From the NCBI GenBank assembly GCA_900542965.1, contig UQPY01000026.1, forward strand, positions 1 to 31,841: a stretch of DNA of 31,841 bases. Direction: 5' to 3'. Below, in pieces: positions 30,111 to 31,841 of this stretch. The stretch's first letter is position 1. Each line of letters opens with the position of its first letter. The translations under genes were made by a program, and so were the position numbers. Origin of the DNA: an uncultured Collinsella sp. Lineage in GTDB: Bacteria > Actinomycetota > Coriobacteriia > Coriobacteriales > Coriobacteriaceae. Under the pieces are notes generated by a model, which ran no database searches, had not been told where the DNA came from, and saw only the letters and a list, made by a program, of their open reading frames with translations.

Positions 30111-31489
30111 TGCGCATCAACCTCCTCTTGGCTGATTCCCTGGCGCCATTGCTCCCCCAAGAGGGACAATGACAACCTCGATGGCGTTGGCATGGCGTTG
30201 AGGTCGCTTGCATTGACCTGTGTGCTTCCAGATCGCGAGCGAAACCACTCTTCAATTTGGGTACTACGAAGCCACAAGGAAAGACCATTTGCCTCCAGCT
30301 CCGTCATCGGAACGGTTTTTCTTGGCGTCCCGGCATGGATAAAGTTTAGATGATTCTCCAATGCTTCCGCTTCCGGAAGGTTTAGGGGATAAGCCTTGAC
30401 TCTGCGACGTTCCTCTTTCGAGGAAAAACGCTTGACCACGACGAAGCTGCCCGGGCCAATCAATTGCTTGCGCTGCTTTTCCGCGCTGCAATCAATCCAC
30501 TGAGCCTTTCCTTCCTCAACTGGATGTTTAAAACCATCGTCTGAGAAGTTGCAGGAATAGATAAGTCGACGCAACCCTTCTTTGAAATCAAAACTCAATA
30601 CATCGCGAGATCGAAAGTCAACCACTTTCCCTGTGCTCGCGCACAGCCCTTCCTCTTTGAGAGTTTTGAGCTTTCCCAACATGGCGGATTCAACGGGACG
30701 GACGCGAACCGTCTTGTCTCCCGCCTCATCAACAAGAGAGGAAAAGGGGTATGAGTTGACAATCTGTTCGTCGGTTTTGTCCTGTGATTCGGAGACGCGA
30801 ACCTCCGCTTTCTGCCTGTCCTTTGATATGGCAAGAAGCATAGTCTCTTGAAGCACGTCAGTATCTGAGAAAATCTCAGTTCGCGAGCCATAAATATGAA
30901 GTGCGTCGATAGACACGCTATTGAGCATCCACTCGCGAAACGCTTGGAAATACTGCCCATTCATCCACGAGCGAGGAACGATGGCGACGCACTGTCCCCC
31001 CGGCTTCAACGCCTTAATGGCGAGCATCAAGAACGCTGAGTAAAGATTTGGCGAACGTACTGGCAAAGAAGATTGCCTCGGGTCGTCTGCCGGCATCTTC
31101 TTGTAAGGGGGATTCAAGATAACGCGGTCGTAATCATTTTCAATAAGCACAGACAACGCGTCGGCATTAATCGTTTTGTGTGCAATACCAAGTCGGTTCA
31201 ACTCGGCATCGTAAATAGCGGCGAGACGGGGATCCATCTCAACTCCGTCAACAAACACGTTGTTGTCGTATCGTTCCGCCAACGCGACGGACAGGATGCC
31301 GGTACCGGCTCCCAAGTCAAGGCACTTGAAGCGGTCGGGGCCTATGCTGTCAGACATCATCGATGTAGCCAGCAACGCCGTCTGGTATGGAGTTAGATAC
31401 TGGGAATAATCTTCCCGTATATCGACAGTTGTACTGGCAACCGTTGCCGTCCTTGTATCCTCTGCGCTCAATAGGGCAGCTGCCGTCAT
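30089..31489 (-). CDS. Adenine-N6 DNA methyltransferase (BsuBI/PstI type)
   Basis: 466 residues, ATG with GAGAGGA seven bases upstream. AdoMet motif I LDLGAGTG at 57-64, motif IV NPPY at 126-129 (adenine-N6 class), then the target-recognition and C-terminal part (about 250-460). It belongs to the Eco57I/PstI type of methylases. Protects host sites from the endonuclease whose gene overlaps its 3' end. First gene of the cluster, so the protecting enzyme is made first. Upstream, a 5-bp hairpin (31508-31520) lies in the leader. Confidence 0.88.
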   Translation of the reverse strand: MTAAALLSAEDTRTATVASTTVDIREDYSQYLTPYQTALLATSMMSDSIGPDRFKCLDLGAGTGILSVALAERYDNNVFVDGVEMDPRLAAIYDAELNRLGIAHKTINADALSVLIENDYDRVILNPPYKKMPADDPRQSSLPVRSPNLYSAFLMLAIKALKPGGQCVAIVPRSWMNGQYFQAFREWMLNSVSIDALHIYGSRTEIFSDTDVLQETMLLAISKDRQKAEVRVSESQDKTDEQIVNSYPFSSLVDEAGDKTVRVRPVESAMLGKLKTLKEEGLCASTGKVVDFRSRDVLSFDFKEGLRRLIYSCNFSDDGFKHPVEEGKAQWIDCSAEKQRKQLIGPGSFVVVKRFSSKEERRRVKAYPLNLPEAEALENHLNFIHAGTPRKTVPMTELEANGLSLWLRSTQIEEWFRSRSGSTQVNASDLNAMPTPSRLSLSLLGEQWRQGISQEEVDAQCRSLMM

Positions 31490-31530
31490 GCTTAATTCCT
31501 CTCATCCGGCGCAAAGCGCCTTCAAATCTA

Positions 31531-31677
31531 TTAATTCAATCTTATCTCTCCGTGCGGACAAAAATGGATGCCGCCTCTTGAAAGACCTACGACAGCCTTG
31601 CCACGAACAAGCAATTCCTCAAGTTGTGGCAAAGAGTCGGTAGATAGTCCATATCGAAACATCGGCATATTGTTCAC
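31531..31677 (-). CDS. Possible small ORF or gene remnant upstream of the methyltransferase
   Basis: 48 codons from a GTG at 31677 (or 45 from ATG at 31668), too short for ordinary calling. The translation looks protein-like (MFRYGLSTDSLPQLEELLVR, then GLSRGGIHFCPHGEIRLN) and the frame stays open far upstream without an ATG. No ribosome site precedes either start. It could be a small regulator of the restriction-modification pair or the C-terminal remnant of a lost gene. No family recognised. The rest of 31490-31807 holds the leader of the methylase gene and the right-hand att-like motif. Confidence 0.3.
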   Translation of the reverse strand: MNNMPMFRYGLSTDSLPQLEELLVRGKAVVGLSRGGIHFCPHGEIRLN

Positions 31678-31733
31678 GGAGCCGTCATGACAATCTACCG
31701 TTCGCCGAAAAGACCCGGAATATTTGCAAGTTT

Positions 31734-31752
31734 GTGGACTACCCGGTGGACT
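31734..31752 (+). other. Candidate right attachment-site motif of the island
   Basis: GTGGACT-N5-GTGGACT, same period and orientation as the motif at 25439-25457. It lies about 55 bp from the tRNA 3' end and just outside the defence cluster. Confidence 0.4.
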
Positions 31753-31763
31753 GCTGGTGACCT

Positions 31764-31799
31764 AAAACAAAACAGCCCAGAGACAGAGCCTCTGAGCTG
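31764..31799 (-). terminator. Intrinsic terminator of the tRNA transcript
   Basis: 10-bp stem (31773-31782 with 31790-31799, one G-U) followed on the minus strand by TTTTGTTTT. Directly downstream of the tRNA 3' end. Confidence 0.85.
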
Positions 31800-31807
31800 C
31801 GAACATT

Positions 31808-31841
31808 TGGTGGGCGTTAGAAGATTTGAACTTCTGACCTC
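31808..31841 (-). tRNA. tRNA, 3' part only (identity undetermined, perhaps Val)
   Basis: On the minus strand the window ends in a T-arm (AGAAG-TTCAAAT-CTTCT), acceptor strand AACGCCC, discriminator A and an encoded CCA. The 5' part and anticodon lie beyond the window. An acceptor start of GGGCGTT and AGGTC variable loop would fit tRNA-Val of actinobacteria, but this is a guess. Confidence 0.85.

Overview
The window looks like a high-GC, strictly anaerobic gut actinobacterium of the Coriobacteriia, most likely Collinsella or a close relative. This rests on codon usage, the DUF3793-flavodoxin pair, the oxygen-sensitive class III ribonucleotide reductase (NrdD/NrdG), ferredoxin-type aldo-keto reductase, and a general likeness to Collinsella proteins. 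I could not run a database search, so the genus is an inference.

Positions 1 to about 25.3 kb are ordinary chromosome. In order: the end of a DUF3793 gene and a flavodoxin; a three-gene polar amino-acid ABC importer on the minus strand; endonuclease IV, a Gfo/Idh/MocA oxidoreductase and a 4Fe-4S aldo-keto reductase, with a 77-bp palindromic repeat in front of the first two; a ketopantoate reductase; a small membrane protein and a secreted protein; metY (O-acetylhomoserine sulfhydrylase) divergent from a LysR regulator and preceded by a short leader ORF; RNase HI, a second Gfo/Idh/MocA enzyme, an acylphosphatase-domain protein and a Fur-family regulator; a SlyD-like isomerase coupled to a UreE-like protein and followed by a HAD phosphatase; an M19 dipeptidase and a YgjP-type metallopeptidase; a folate cluster (folE, an HD hydrolase, folB); and nrdD-nrdG, with an unusually structured 430-nt spacer between the two genes and an NrdR-box promoter upstream of nrdD.

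From about 25.4 kb to 31.8 kb lies what looks like a small genomic island next to a tRNA gene. Its left part is decayed: the N-terminus of a tyrosine-type integrase runs into a truncated, frameshifted IS21-family istB and a frameshifted small ORF. The rest is a five-gene minus-strand defence cluster that is visibly more AT-rich than the chromosome: a BsuBI/PstI-type adenine methyltransferase and restriction enzyme, a CD-NTase (SMODS) with intact catalytic residues, a two-TM SLATT effector candidate, and an unrecognised membrane-anchored coiled-coil protein. Both ends of the island carry a paired GTGGACT-N5-GTGGRCT motif, and the right end stops just short of the CCA end of a tRNA that runs off the window.

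The most promising things to follow up are the CD-NTase/SLATT/coiled-coil module linked to the restriction-modification pair, the structured nrdD-nrdG spacer, the 77-bp covarying repeat, the SlyD/UreE-like pair without urease genes nearby, and the metY leader ORF.
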